From: Desulfovirgula sp.
Lineage (GTDB): Bacteria; Bacillota; Desulfotomaculia; Desulfotomaculales; Nap2-2B
Direction: 5' to 3'
Length of the DNA: 51,110 nt
Assembly (NCBI GenBank): GCA_020725585.1
Contig: DYES01000075.1
Location: forward strand, 1-51,110
Shown: positions 36,212 to 44,660 of the stretch, one piece after another
How positions within the stretch are numbered: the stretch's first letter is position 1
How the letters are laid out: each line of letters starts with the position of its first letter
Made by a program: the position numbers and the translations under genes
The notes under the pieces: model-generated
The model's input: only the letters and a program-made list of their open reading frames with translations
Told to the model about the DNA's origin: nothing
Databases searched by the model: none

Positions 36212-37483
36212 TTATTTCACCAGCATTAAGCTTAATTTCGGTACATAAGTCACCAGCAAAAGAACCGCCACCATGACCAAAGCAAAAGGAATGGCCCCCC
36301 ACAGCACCTTCTCTATTCTTTCCCTGGTGATCCCGCTCAAAATAAACAAATTCATACCCAGCGGAGGCGTAATCAGAGCCAGCTCCATATTAATACAGAA
36401 AATGACTGCAAAATGAATGGGATCGATCCCCAGCTGGCGCATGATGGGCAAAAAGATAGGCGAGGTTAAGAGCAAAATGGAAGTGATATCTAAAAAACAA
36501 CCCAAGATCAGGAGAATTCCGTTCACGATCAACAAGAAGGCCACCGGCGAAAGGTCTCCGGCTAAAACGGCAGCGGTAACCGTCTGGGGAATTTTCAACA
36601 TGGTCAACACGTAGCCAAACACGGTCGCCCCGCCGATAATCAACAGAATCATCGCGCTGGAACCGGCGGACTCCCCCAGCACCTGGATAATATCTTTGGG
36701 CTTGAGCCCTTTGTAAATCACCAGGGCGCACAAAAAAGCATAAACCACGGACATTCCCGCCGCTTCGGTGGGCGTGGCGACCCCCCCGTAAATTGTCCAG
36801 GCAATCAAAACGGGCAATAAAAGCACCCAAAAGGCTTTTTTCAACGCCCGCCACTGCTCCGGCCAGGGCGCTCTCTTTACGCTGCGGGCCGCCTGGTCCC
36901 GGCCAAAAACGATCATTCCGGCAAAGATTAAAGCCAAGGCGAGAATTATCCCCGGGATCACGCCGGCCAAAAATAGTTTGCCTACCGACTGCTCCGCAAC
37001 CGTCCCGTACACGATCATCGGTATGCTGGGAGGAATTAGAATGCCCAGCCCTCCGGCCACGGCGATGATCCCCAACGTGTATTTGGTGTTGTAGCCCCTC
37101 TTAATCATCTCCGGAGCGAGCACAGAACCGATGGCCACCGCGGTAGCCGAGCTGGAGCCGGAAATAGCCGCAAAAAAAGCGCAGGCGATGACGGCTACCG
37201 TGGCCAAGCCCCCGCGCAGGTGCCCAAAAACCTTTTCCACCGCTTCGATTAAATAATTGGTCACTCCCCCGCGCACCAAAACGTCGGCGGCCAGGATAAA
37301 AAAGGGGACGGACATCAGGGTGAAACTGTCCACGGAGACAAACATCATTTGGGGAACAGCCGTTAAGGCACTGGGCCCAACCATCAGGTAGAGCAGAAAC
37401 AGACCGGCCAGGCCGAGAGAAAAAGCCACCGGCAGGCCGCACAACAAAAAAACAAAAAGGGTAATGATCGCTAAAGCCGTCAA
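36212..37483 (-). CDS. dctM: TRAP transporter large permease subunit (DctM), second system
   Basis: The protein of about 423 residues is highly hydrophobic, with DctM motifs AAISGSSSATAVAIGSVLAP and GGLGILIPPSIPMIVYGTVA. TTG 37483 has AGGTG seven bases upstream and begins directly at the first helix (MTALAIITLFVFLLCG). The TTG at 37519 would add 12 polar residues. It is the last transporter gene in the order dctP-dctQ-dctM, unlike the first TRAP cluster. Confidence 0.92.
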   Translation of the reverse strand: MTALAIITLFVFLLCGLPVAFSLGLAGLFLLYLMVGPSALTAVPQMMFVSVDSFTLMSVPFFILAADVLVRGGVTNYLIEAVEKVFGHLRGGLATVAVIACAFFAAISGSSSATAVAIGSVLAPEMIKRGYNTKYTLGIIAVAGGLGILIPPSIPMIVYGTVAEQSVGKLFLAGVIPGIILALALIFAGMIVFGRDQAARSVKRAPWPEQWRALKKAFWVLLLPVLIAWTIYGGVATPTEAAGMSVVYAFLCALVIYKGLKPKDIIQVLGESAGSSAMILLIIGGATVFGYVLTMLKIPQTVTAAVLAGDLSPVAFLLIVNGILLILGCFLDITSILLLTSPIFLPIMRQLGIDPIHFAVIFCINMELALITPPLGMNLFILSGITRERIEKVLWGAIPFALVMVAVLLLVTYVPKLSLMLVK

Positions 37484-37604
37484 AAAGGCACACCTACTTT
37501 CCCTTAAATCACCTTGCAATTAAAAATTCCCACATGCCTGATTGCTAGCTCCTTAATTACTTCATTACCTTACCTTACTTTATTTAAGCCTTTTACTTTT
37601 CAAA

Positions 37605-38126
37605 CTATCTTTTTGAACCGCCTTCCAAAGAAGATGAGCTGGCTAAACTAAGAATATTTTCATAAACTTTTTGGCAAAAACGAAAAAGCATCAAAATGCC
37701 TCCTGCCGGGACGGCCAGTTGGGGTATGTACATGGGGAGCTGCAGGCTGGACATGGAGGTGGCGCCAACGCGAATCGACTGCTGCACCAGCCCCCAACCC
37801 TTCACGGCCAACAGCGCGCAAAAAACAACCCCTAGAAGATAAGCAAACGTCTGCAAAATTAAGCGCTGCCTTTTTGCCAGGCGGACAATTAAAACATCAA
37901 TGGTGATGTGCCCGTTCCTCCTTAAAAGAGCGCTTCCCCCGATAAAGGTTGACCAAATAATCAGATAGCGAATAATTTCTTCAAAGGCAGAGACTGAGTA
38001 GTGAAATAAATACCTGAGCACCACTCCGATAAACACCAAAAGAGAAGCCGCTCCCAAAGAAATTCCGGACAGCCAGATCTCGGCGGTATCGACAAACCCG
38101 AGCAGAGAAGAAAATTTATTGCGCAA
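37605..38126 (-). CDS. dctQ: TRAP transporter small permease subunit (DctQ), second system
   Basis: The 173-residue protein has four predicted helices with DctQ-type features (YLFHYSVSAFEEIIRYLIIW, RRNGHITIDVLIVRLAKRQR). The start is TTG with AGGAGG eight bases upstream. A 217-bp gap separates it from dctP upstream. That gap has a G/C-rich patch but no clear terminator or gene. Confidence 0.9.
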   Translation of the reverse strand: MRNKFSSLLGFVDTAEIWLSGISLGAASLLVFIGVVLRYLFHYSVSAFEEIIRYLIIWSTFIGGSALLRRNGHITIDVLIVRLAKRQRLILQTFAYLLGVVFCALLAVKGWGLVQQSIRVGATSMSSLQLPMYIPQLAVPAGGILMLFRFCQKVYENILSLASSSSLEGGSKR

Positions 38127-38343
38127 AAATCAGCCCTCCTAAGGTATGTGATCAAAAGTATAAAATCCAAATTACGAACTAGATCTTAGGATAATTTTGC
38201 TCTTGCAAAACATTAACGAAATTTGTTGCGGGGGTATCGGCAGGGCAATTCTTTTTCAACTCAAAAACCATTATCCGCCCCGGCGCCGGCACCCCCGAAA
38301 AACATTCCTTGGGAATACATTTAGTTAAATCTTTAAATCTAAT

Positions 38344-39384
38344 TTATTTAATGCTCCTCACCTTGGCGATTAACTCCTGGCCGATCGCTTTCCCGTATTC
38401 GTCATAGACAGCCTGCAACGCCTTTACCCATCGCTCGTGCTCCTCGGGGGCCAGCTCGTGGATCTGCATGCCGCCCTCCTGAAGAGTCTTTAAAGCATTT
38501 GCTTCCTGGCTCTCTAATTTCTGCCGGTTTTGCTTGGTGGCTTCCGCAACCGCTTCCTGCACAACCTTCTTTAAATCGTCCGGCAGAGAGTTCCAGAACT
38601 GCAAATTCATCACCACTGGATAGGCAATGGCGCTGATGCGCACTTTGGTCAGGTGCTTGGTAATTTCGTAATACTTGTTGGGCGCCGCGTAAGTTACCGT
38701 GGTTAAGGCGCCGTCCACAATCCCTTGTTCAAGGGCCAGGTATAATTCACTGGCCGGCATGGTAATTGCGCTGCCCCCCAGAGCTTTAATGCTGCTTTCT
38801 AAGATCCTCGTGTGCGCCCGGATTTTTTTGCCTTTTAAGTCGGCAATTTTCACGATCGGCTCCTTGCTGAACAAATCCAGAGGAATGTTGGATATGTAGC
38901 CTAACCCTTTCACGCCCTTAGGTTCCAGCATGGCCAGCAGCTCCTTGCCCACATCGCCGTCTTGAAACTTATACAGCGCCTCCTGGCTGGAAAACATCAT
39001 GGGCAGGTCAACTACCTGGAACTGGGGAACAACTGCCGACACGTAGCCTGTGCTGGGAATGGCCATCTGAATTAAGCCGTTAATCACCGCCTGAAAACCG
39101 GCTTCTTCAGAGGCATACAGCTGCCCCTGGTGAAAAAGCTCCACCTTAATTTTACCGCCGGACTTTTCTTCCACCGCCTTCTTGAAATCCTCCGCCCAAA
39201 CGCCTTTGCTGTGGGTAGCCGGGGACTCGTGAGCAAGCTTAATTACGTAAGTTTTGTCCGCACCTTTTTCGCCGCCGCCGGCCTGCTTCTCCTCCTTCCC
39301 GCCGGCGCCGCAGCCGGCCAGCAGCGCAAGGGCAAAAAGAACCGCCAGGAACAAGCAAGACACTCGAAACTTATTGCCGGCCAT
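38344..39384 (-). CDS. dctP: TRAP transporter substrate-binding lipoprotein (DctP), second system
   Basis: The 346-residue protein has a lipoprotein signal (FLAVLFALALLAGC), then a charged glycine-rich linker. The DctP fold follows: YVIKLAHESPATHSKGVWAE, ADLKGKKIRAHTRILESSIK with the conserved arginine in KIRAHTR, and LALEQGIVDGALTTVTYAAP. This is a more typical DctP than the one at 27316. ATG 39384 has GGAGG ten bases upstream. It follows the D-glutamate-cyclase-like gene by about 60 bases and so is probably co-transcribed with the AtuA set. Confidence 0.92.
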   Translation of the reverse strand: MAGNKFRVSCLFLAVLFALALLAGCGAGGKEEKQAGGGEKGADKTYVIKLAHESPATHSKGVWAEDFKKAVEEKSGGKIKVELFHQGQLYASEEAGFQAVINGLIQMAIPSTGYVSAVVPQFQVVDLPMMFSSQEALYKFQDGDVGKELLAMLEPKGVKGLGYISNIPLDLFSKEPIVKIADLKGKKIRAHTRILESSIKALGGSAITMPASELYLALEQGIVDGALTTVTYAAPNKYYEITKHLTKVRISAIAYPVVMNLQFWNSLPDDLKKVVQEAVAEATKQNRQKLESQEANALKTLQEGGMQIHELAPEEHERWVKALQAVYDEYGKAIGQELIAKVRSIK

Positions 39385-39445
39385 CTTCAAATCGCCTCCC
39401 TTATACTGTTTTTTAATATTCTGTTTTTTAACTGTCCTTGTATTT

Positions 39446-40480
39446 TTATTTACAATTTTTTAATCCCTGGCGAACCAATTCACCCAAAAGTGTAACAAAA
39501 GCCTGGTGAACGGTTGACGCCAAACCATCGGCGCTGGGTTCCACGTAACCGGTAATGCCGTCGATGAAAGAGGCCGCTGCGGCTGCCCGCAAAATTCTTT
39601 CTTCCACCACGGCGTCATGGAAAACCTCTGTTTTTCCGAGCACGGCCGCCAAACAGGCCGCCACGCCGTAGGCTCCCCAGTTCGAGATGGCCGCCGTGAC
39701 CAGCACGTCGGTAATGGTCGAAGGGGCTATTCCTCCCCCGCAGCCGCAAAGACACCTGTCTCCGTAAGGTATGCTTTCCCTGATTCCCTCGCGTATCACC
39801 CCCATTCCGATCTCGTTGCCCCCGTCGCCGATACCAATGGTGCCAATTCCCCTGCTGGCTGCTTCCTGCATCAGAAAATCTACCTTCGCCATGTGCTCGG
39901 TTGTATCGGCCCCCCGGCTGGTATGAATTTTCCCTTTCTCGTTCATGCCCCCTTTCTCAATAGCAATTACTGCCGCCGGCGCATAAAGCGCCAGCAATTC
40001 CTTCGCCCTTTGCGCCGCTTTCCCTGGGTCGGCCGGAAAGCCCAACACCCCTGCCGCATGAATAGGTGCCGTGGAGGCAGACGCCTGGATAGCTTCTTCA
40101 GGAGAAAGCACCCTTAAGCCGGCCGCTTCCACTACCCGGCTCATCGCCCCCACTAAATTTTCCTCGACGAAGATAAAAGGCACCGCACCCAGGCCCTTGT
40201 GCAGGGCGCGCGCCAGCGCCGCCGCCCCCGGGGGGCCGTCCGTTTCCGCAATAGCCGGGGTGATGTGCGGCCGGTCCGGCCAGCCGGTGGCGATAAAAAC
40301 CACGTCTCGGGGTTGAACTCTATTGCACAAAAGCTCTGCGGCAGCCAGTGAAAGAGGTTTGGCGCACTTTTTCCGGGCGTACGGGTAAAGAATATGGATT
40401 ACATTGCGCGAAGGCACATCCAGCGTAATCAACTGATCAATTCTTTCCCCGATCTTTATTAATTGCTCTTCAGCCAGCAA
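39446..40480 (-). CDS. D-glutamate cyclase-like (DUF4392) protein
   Basis: The 344-residue protein matches the DUF4392/D-glutamate cyclase C-terminal-like family: VVFIATGWPDRPHITPAIAETDGPPGA, VIAIEKGGMNEKGKIHTSRG, and GIGTIGIGDGGNEIGMGVIREG. Mammalian D-glutamate cyclase turns D-glutamate into 5-oxoproline. Bacterial members are mostly uncharacterised. TTG 40480 has GGTGA six bases upstream. Its place between DUF4387 and a TRAP dctP suggests it acts on the imported or derived acid, perhaps forming or opening a lactam. Confidence 0.83.
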   Translation of the reverse strand: MLAEEQLIKIGERIDQLITLDVPSRNVIHILYPYARKKCAKPLSLAAAELLCNRVQPRDVVFIATGWPDRPHITPAIAETDGPPGAAALARALHKGLGAVPFIFVEENLVGAMSRVVEAAGLRVLSPEEAIQASASTAPIHAAGVLGFPADPGKAAQRAKELLALYAPAAVIAIEKGGMNEKGKIHTSRGADTTEHMAKVDFLMQEAASRGIGTIGIGDGGNEIGMGVIREGIRESIPYGDRCLCGCGGGIAPSTITDVLVTAAISNWGAYGVAACLAAVLGKTEVFHDAVVEERILRAAAAASFIDGITGYVEPSADGLASTVHQAFVTLLGELVRQGLKNCK

Positions 40481-40557
40481 TTCTTCTCACCTTCCCCTTA
40501 AACCGGACCTGGGTATTTCGACAACCGGTAAAATCTCGCGAAGACACCTGCCGCTTA

Positions 40558-40884
40558 TCACTGTTCCACAGGAACTTCTATGTCCAGTAACGGCGGGTAC
40601 TGCTGGCAGCCGAAGATATCGGATTCGCCGGGGCTGCCGCTGGGCCGGGTGCGGTAAATGGTGAATTTAATGGCGTTGGCGGGATCGAAAAAGACAAAAT
40701 CCGAAATCCGCTTTTCGTCGATGCCATAGAGCCGGGCGATGCTTTCTTTCGCAATTACGCCGCTTTTTTTGACCAGTTCGTAATTCTTCTTCTCCCGGAA
40801 AATGATGTCGAAGGTTATCTTATCCACGCCGGCGTTTTTGCTGCGGATGGTTTTGGCCAGGTCGGCCAGCTTGACGGTTTTCAT
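40558..40884 (-). CDS. DUF4387 family protein
   Basis: The 108-residue protein starts MKTVKLADLAKTIRSKNAG and continues with KITFDIIFREKKNYELVKKS, the typical DUF4387 layout. The family is of unknown function and commonly adjoins AtuA-like genes, as here. ATG 40884 has AAGGAG ten bases upstream. An earlier ATG at 40923 has no such support. It probably works with the AtuA-like protein as a partner subunit. Confidence 0.87.
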   Translation of the reverse strand: MKTVKLADLAKTIRSKNAGVDKITFDIIFREKKNYELVKKSGVIAKESIARLYGIDEKRISDFVFFDPANAIKFTIYRTRPSGSPGESDIFGCQQYPPLLDIEVPVEQ

Positions 40885-40987
40885 GCCGAATTCACTCCTT
40901 TTCCATAACGGGTGCATTGTCAAGACGATTAAATACGCTTAAATACAAAACAGAGATAAAGCCGAAATAAAACAAGAAGAAAATGGT

Positions 40988-42355
40988 TTACACGCCTGCT
41001 TCCGTAAGCTGAACGGAAAATAGCTCCAGGGGGTCGTCCACCGGCACGGTATGATTCATCGTCCAGACGTAGGCAGGAGTCGCCGGCAGAACTTCGTCGA
41101 CGATGAAGGCGGCGCTGCCGGCCGTGCCCTTGACTTCCGGCAGGCGGGCGTAAAAGATCTGCCGGGTGCCGATCATGGTGACTTCTTCGGCCATTTCTTT
41201 GGTCGGCGCCACTCCTTCCACAACCACGCACAGCTCGTGCGAACGGATTTCTTTCACCGGTTCTAAGTCGCCCATCACCCCGTTTTTGCCGAAAATGTGG
41301 TAGTGCAGTTCGTAGCCCGCGTCGCCGAACCTCTCTTTGGCCTGGTCCCTGGCCCACTGGATAACCCGCTCGATATTGCAAATGGTGTAGGGGTCGCGGA
41401 TGCCCGCGATGCCGATGTACCTTTCGCCCACCTTTCCCGCGCCTTCTATTTTTACCCGCATTTCCTGCGCGGGGATAAACTTCGGCCCCGTAATGCGGGT
41501 GGTTTTCTCGTCAAATTGTTCGTACCTGCATTCGGTCATGTCCAGCATGCCGCCGGGGACAAATTCGTAAAAGGGGTTGGCGCGCTCGTACATGGCGTGG
41601 CCGGCCACTGAAGCCACCGTACAGCGCTGGTCGGGGTGCATGGCGGTAACCTTGACGTCTTCGTCGGAAATGGTCCCGATAATCGTTTCCTTTCCCCCGT
41701 AGGGCTCCGCGCAGAAGGAAGCACACTCCAGCACCTTGCCCAGGTAATAGGACAGCGCTTCCGGGAAGCCCGCCCGGATGGCCGGCGCGGCAAAAATCAC
41801 AATATCGCTGGAGCGCCCGCCGATGATTACCTCTGCCCCCATGTCCAAAAGGCGCACGTAGGGGTGAATTCCCGCCACAGCAACAATTCGGTCCGTCTTC
41901 TCAATGTCCTCTAAGGTAAGATCTGGCCTCCCGTCCAGCCCCTGGATCACTTTCCCCTCCTTAATTTTCTGCCGCAGGTAGTCTTTGCTTACCTCCGAAT
42001 AAAAGTAACCGAGCTTAAATTTCGGGAGGCGGTGCTTTTCGGCAAGTTCCTTAATAATCTGCACGTAGAGGTCCACCCGGCTGTTCGTTCCCGTATCCCC
42101 TGCGGAGCCGATGATCATGGGCACGCCCAGCCGGCGGGAAGCAAGCAGCATGTGCTCCAGATCATGCTCCTGCCACTGCCGGGGACTGGTGGAAATATCC
42201 GCGCCCAAAGGCACGGGGCCGATGTCGCAGCTCCCCGAATCGGCCAGGATGAAGTCCGGCTTCGTTTCCACCCCCCGGTAAAAGCTCCCGGTTTTAATCG
42301 GCGCAAAGCCTAAGTGGCCGTTGGGACAAAGAAAGCGCAGCGTCCTTTTTTCCAT
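40988..42355 (-). CDS. AtuA-like acyclic terpene utilisation family protein (DUF1446)
   Basis: The 455-residue protein matches the AtuA/DUF1446 family: GSCDIGPVPLGADIST, GSAGDTGTNSRVDLYVQII, VIIGGRSSDIVIFAAPAIRAG. In Pseudomonas, AtuA is needed for citronellol and geraniol use, but many members sit in non-terpene catabolic clusters. ATG 42355 follows GAGGAGG and an AAAAGG at good spacing. Starts further upstream lie in AT-rich promoter DNA. It is the first gene of a likely long operon with DUF4387, the cyclase-like gene and TRAP genes, divergent from a GntR gene. Confidence 0.87.
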   Translation of the reverse strand: MEKRTLRFLCPNGHLGFAPIKTGSFYRGVETKPDFILADSGSCDIGPVPLGADISTSPRQWQEHDLEHMLLASRRLGVPMIIGSAGDTGTNSRVDLYVQIIKELAEKHRLPKFKLGYFYSEVSKDYLRQKIKEGKVIQGLDGRPDLTLEDIEKTDRIVAVAGIHPYVRLLDMGAEVIIGGRSSDIVIFAAPAIRAGFPEALSYYLGKVLECASFCAEPYGGKETIIGTISDEDVKVTAMHPDQRCTVASVAGHAMYERANPFYEFVPGGMLDMTECRYEQFDEKTTRITGPKFIPAQEMRVKIEGAGKVGERYIGIAGIRDPYTICNIERVIQWARDQAKERFGDAGYELHYHIFGKNGVMGDLEPVKEIRSHELCVVVEGVAPTKEMAEEVTMIGTRQIFYARLPEVKGTAGSAAFIVDEVLPATPAYVWTMNHTVPVDDPLELFSVQLTEAGV

Positions 42356-42440
42356 TAATCCTTTTCCTCCTCTTTGTTCTTCCCGCCTGAAAACAAATTT
42401 TCCAACCATTGAAAAGAAAAACGAAAACTTCGTCTCTTTT

Positions 42441-42677
42441 GTGGTATTAACCACTTAACCATTGATGGCTAACATGTATATACCACTTTTTTGTTTACTT
42501 CTTCATGAATTTCAAATTTCCTTCTTCGGAAAAAAATCAAGAAAATTTTTTTATTTTTATAATGGTTCAGACTGGCGGGGCAAAAGGCCGGGAGGGCCGG
42601 GAAATAATGCTTGACGGGAGCTTTTCGGCCGTGTTATGCTATTTGCCGGAACGATCCCGAACTTGATATAACCACTT
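42441..42677. promoter_or_regulatory. Three GntR-type operator sites in the AtuA-GntR divergent region
   Basis: The inverted repeat GTGGT-ATTA-ACCAC (42441-42454), the HutC-like GTATATACCAC (42476-42486) and GATATAACCAC (42665-42675) each run into ACCACTT. UTRA-type GntR proteins bind GTnTAnAC-like sites, and GTATATAC fits exactly. The third site sits between the GntR promoter and its start codon, so auto-repression is likely. Confidence 0.55.
42611..42640 (+). promoter_or_regulatory. Promoter of the GntR gene
   Basis: TTGACG (42611-42616) and TATGCT (42635-42640) are separated by 18 bases, close to a housekeeping promoter. Transcription would start near 42647, just before the third ACCACTT site. 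Confidence 0.55.
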
Positions 42678-42702
42678 GTTCTACGCTGCAGGAGGGAAAA
42701 GG

Positions 42703-43449
42703 TTGCTCTCGCCGCAAAGCGCCATACCGCTGTACCAGCAGTTGAAAGACGACCTGCGGGAAAAAATCAAAACTGGGGCCCTCGGGCCCGACGAACGCCT
42801 CCCGTCGGAACGGGAGCTCTGCGCGCAGTACCACGTCAGCCGGATGACGGTGCGCCAGGCCCTGGCGGAGCTGGTCAACGAAGGGCTTTTGTACAGAACG
42901 CACGGGAAGGGAACTTTCGTAGCCCGGCCGCGCATCGACCAGGAACTGGTCAGGGTCACGCCCTTTGAAAGCACGCTGCGCAGCAAGGGGCTGCGCCCGG
43001 CGACGAAAATCCTCGGCTCCAGGATGGTCAGCGCCGACTACGAGATGGCCACCGCCCTGGCCATTCCCCTCTTAAGCCCGCTGGTCAACCTGACCCTTTT
43101 GGGGTTGGGCAACGAGCAGCCGGTGGCCTATTACAGCGCGTACTTTCCCGAAAAGATCGGCCATAAAATGGTGGAAGCGGCCCGCCTGCGGCTGAGCCAG
43201 GGGGTTTCTTTTACCACCTACGACCTATACAACGACCTGCCGGAAGTCAGCCCGGCCCGGCTTACGCAGTCCTTCGAGGCAATCGCCGCCGACGACCGGC
43301 TGGCTGAAATTTTGCAAGTTTCACCGGGAAAACCCTTGATGCACATTACGACGGTAGTCTACTTAGAGGACGGCAGGCCGTCAGAATACAGGCATTCCTA
43401 TTACCGGGCGGACATGTACCGGTTCCACATCACCCGCCCGGCAAAGTAA
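42703..43449 (+). CDS. GntR-family regulator with UTRA domain
   Basis: The 248-residue protein has an N-terminal GntR winged helix (PLYQQLKDDLREKIKTGAL, LPSERELCAQYHVSRMTVRQALAELVNEGLLY) and a UTRA effector domain (about 85-245, with QLVRVTPFESTLRSKG-like start and SEYRHSYYRADMYRF end). Such HutC-like regulators are usually induced by a substrate of the neighbouring pathway. TTG 42703 has AGGAGG seven bases upstream. The TTG at 42676 precedes that site. It diverges from the AtuA operon, its probable target. Confidence 0.92.
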   Translation: MLSPQSAIPLYQQLKDDLREKIKTGALGPDERLPSERELCAQYHVSRMTVRQALAELVNEGLLYRTHGKGTFVARPRIDQELVRVTPFESTLRSKGLRPATKILGSRMVSADYEMATALAIPLLSPLVNLTLLGLGNEQPVAYYSAYFPEKIGHKMVEAARLRLSQGVSFTTYDLYNDLPEVSPARLTQSFEAIAADDRLAEILQVSPGKPLMHITTVVYLEDGRPSEYRHSYYRADMYRFHITRPAK

Positions 43450-43472
43450 CAGCATCCGCTCTTTTAATCAAA

Positions 43473-43495
43473 AAGCGCCCGGATTCCAGGCGCTT
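43473..43495 (+). terminator. Weak terminator after the GntR gene
   Basis: AAGCGCC (43473-43479) pairs with GGCGCTT (43489-43495) around a 9-base loop. The following T content is low, so strength is uncertain. A second small stem (CCCGGC/GCCGGG) lies just beyond. Confidence 0.45.
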
Positions 43496-43563
43496 GCTCT
43501 GCTTTCCCGGCCCTCTCTGCCGGGCCCCGTTCTTTCAGTCTTTTCAAGTCAGTTTCACACCAT

Positions 43564-44379
43564 TTAAACCAGCGGCATCTTCCGAAAGGCATCCGTTTCG
43601 TATTCTTCGATCCTTCCGCGGTCGGCCAGTTCGGCCAGCCTCGGGTCGACAGGCAAAACTTCAATCAGCCTGATCCCCGCCTGGCGCGCGGTGTCTTCTG
43701 CTCTGCCGTTCCCGAAAACGTATATTTCTTCCCCGCACTTCGGGCACTTCAGGTAGCTCATGTTTTCCACCATGCCTAAAATGGGGATGCCCATATGATC
43801 TGCCATTTTGATCGCTTTTCTCACGATCATCTGGGATAGATCCTGCGGCGAAGTGACCACCACCAGGCCGTCCAGCGGCAAAGACTGCATCACCGTCAAG
43901 GGCACGTCCCCCGTTCCCGGCGGCAAATCCACAATTAAATAATCCAGCTTTCCCCAGACGACGTCCGTCCAGAACTGCTTGACCACGTTGGAGAGGATCG
44001 GGCCGCGCCAGATCACCGGGTCGTCTTCCCGGGGAAGCAGCAGGTTTAAAGACATGACGGCAATGCCCAGAGCAGATTTCACCGGCAAAATGTGGTTGTC
44101 AAAAGCCTCCGGGCGGCCGTTCAAACCAAACATTTTGGGAATGCTGGGGCCGGTCACGTCTGCGTCCAGGATGCCCACTTTGTATCCCTGGCGGGCAAGG
44201 CCAACGGCCATTAAAGCGCTGACGGAGGATTTGCCTACCCCTCCCTTGCCGCTGATCACCGCCAGCACATGCTTGATCTCGTTAAACTCACTCTGCTTGA
44301 GCACTTCTGGCCTGTGCTTCTCGCCGCCGCATTCCGAATTGCCTTTAGAAGCGCAGGAAGAACATTGATTGTCGGACAC
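43564..44379 (-). CDS. mrp: Mrp/ApbC family P-loop ATPase (iron-sulfur carrier)
   Basis: The 271-residue protein has a deviant Walker A motif GKGGVGKS (44-51), a DADVTGPSIP switch region, DLPPGTGD (151-158) and a CPKC motif (Cys212, Cys215) that bridges a [4Fe-4S] cluster between subunits. The N terminus carries four extra cysteines (CSSCASKGNSEC). These proteins deliver Fe-S clusters to target enzymes. GTG 44379 has GGAG five bases upstream. The gene stands alone. A 20-base inverted repeat lies about 150 bases upstream. Confidence 0.92.
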   Translation of the reverse strand: MSDNQCSSCASKGNSECGGEKHRPEVLKQSEFNEIKHVLAVISGKGGVGKSSVSALMAVGLARQGYKVGILDADVTGPSIPKMFGLNGRPEAFDNHILPVKSALGIAVMSLNLLLPREDDPVIWRGPILSNVVKQFWTDVVWGKLDYLIVDLPPGTGDVPLTVMQSLPLDGLVVVTSPQDLSQMIVRKAIKMADHMGIPILGMVENMSYLKCPKCGEEIYVFGNGRAEDTARQAGIRLIEVLPVDPRLAELADRGRIEEYETDAFRKMPLV

Positions 44380-44531
44380 TTCTTCTCCATCTCCTCTCCT
44401 GTATAATCTGCATTATGGTTATAACCTTTGCTCAGCTGACGAAACCTGACGTACTGTCTATAGCGTTCGTCCACAAAGAGCATTTGAAGCGACGTTGAAC
44501 AACCGCCCAGACGGAGGGTGAACAACATCGT

Positions 44532-44551
44532 TTATGAACTGATGTTCATAA
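44532..44551. promoter_or_regulatory. Perfect 8-bp inverted repeat between mrp and the amidase gene
   Basis: TTATGAAC and GTTCATAA flank a 4-base centre (TGAT). The site lies about 150 bases upstream of mrp and 20 bases from the start of a T-rich run. It has operator geometry with no gene in it. Confidence 0.5.
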
Positions 44552-44587
44552 TAATTTTAGGCCCTTTTTCTTTTTCTGTCAAGCTTT

Positions 44588-44617
44588 TTTGCTTTCTTTT
44601 GCTTTCCTTTGCTTTCT
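44588..44617. repeat. Three 10-base tandem repeats (TTTGCTTTC)
   Basis: TTTGCTTTC begins at 44588, 44598 and 44608, so the period is 10 bases. The stretch is pyrimidine-rich and lies in the gap between mrp and the amidase gene. Confidence 0.7.
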
Positions 44618-44660
44618 TTAAGCCTCTCCCGATGCCTGCTTTGCCCCCATTTGATTCCAT

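Noticed and set aside
38127-38343. Possible terminator in the dctP-dctQ gap of the second TRAP system
   Set aside because: The G/C-rich patch does not form a clean stem followed by a T-run on the minus strand.
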